Source: Pseudomonadota bacterium (GTDB lineage: Bacteria > Pseudomonadota > Alphaproteobacteria > Caulobacterales > Caulobacteraceae). Taken from it: a stretch of 21,047 bases of DNA. The notes under the pieces are model-generated. The model saw only the letters and a list, made by a program, of their open reading frames with translations. It did no database searches and had not been told where the DNA came from. Made by a program: the position numbers and the translations under genes. Location of the stretch: positions 1 to 21,047 of the forward strand of contig JAFAEC010000126.1 of assembly GCA_023424215.1 (NCBI GenBank). The letters run 5' to 3'. Below are positions 21,026 through 21,047 of the stretch, piece by piece. How positions within the stretch are numbered: position 1 is the first letter of the stretch; each line of letters opens with the position of its first letter.

Positions 21026-21047
21026 CGCGGGCCGCGGAGGTCAGAAC

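Noticed and set aside
1..21047. Possible defence island, prophage or integrative element
   Set aside because: No integrase, transposase, phage, restriction, toxin-antitoxin, CRISPR or tRNA-linked repeat sequence was seen, and the composition looks even throughout.

Overview
The window is about 21 kb of very GC-rich DNA with densely packed genes and short intergenic gaps, none over 300 bases. Gene content and style point to an alphaproteobacterium of the Caulobacterales, most like Brevundimonas or Caulobacter. The supporting signs are the SDR/folB/uvrC/pgsA neighbourhood, paired S46 dipeptidyl-peptidases, DUF4142/DUF4126/DUF4870 proteins and starts that look leaderless. The genus is inferred from the sequence alone. 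I see no rRNA, tRNA, CRISPR array, insertion sequence or integrase.

Layout. 1-2.1 kb: the 5' end of a secreted protein gene (minus) diverges from a KefC/KefB-type K+/H+ antiporter. 2.1-6.3 kb: a set that looks like envelope and stress functions: a DUF4142 lipoprotein (minus), dusA, a short helical protein, a DUF4126 membrane protein (minus), a YghA-like dehydrogenase and a small GNAT acetyltransferase (minus). Several of these have a GGAAC box at about the spacing used by EcfG/SigT general-stress sigma factors. 6.3-8.7 kb (all minus): a 26-residue membrane ORF overlaps a pteridine-reductase-like SDR that begins at TTG, followed by folB (GTG start) and two DUF4870-like membrane proteins. 8.75-12.45 kb (all plus): a YdcZ-type transporter, uvrC, a beta-carbonic anhydrase and pgsA. 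12.45-17.9 kb: two S46 dipeptidyl-peptidase paralogues on the minus strand with a manganese catalase gene on the plus strand between them; the first peptidase is coupled to a 76-residue membrane protein. 18.06-21.03 kb: a three-gene ABC exporter operon (FtsX/MacB-type permease, ATPase, HlyD-type adaptor).

How the genes fit together. The SDR and FolB are both pterin enzymes and probably co-translated. The two S46 enzymes would release dipeptides in the periplasm, and they differ at the residue that sets S1 specificity. The ABC operon is a DevBCA/MacAB-like export system whose outer-membrane channel is not in the window. Mn-catalase, DUF4142, GNAT and YghA-like SDR genes are consistent with a stress regulon, but that rests on promoter-like motifs and not on measurement.

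Most of the window is ordinary core genome. The items most worth a second look are the 26-residue ORF with its overlapping TTG start, the pteridine-reductase-like SDR whose catalytic Lys is Arg, the S46/Mn-catalase arrangement with its coupled small membrane protein, and the recurring GGAAC-type promoter motif.
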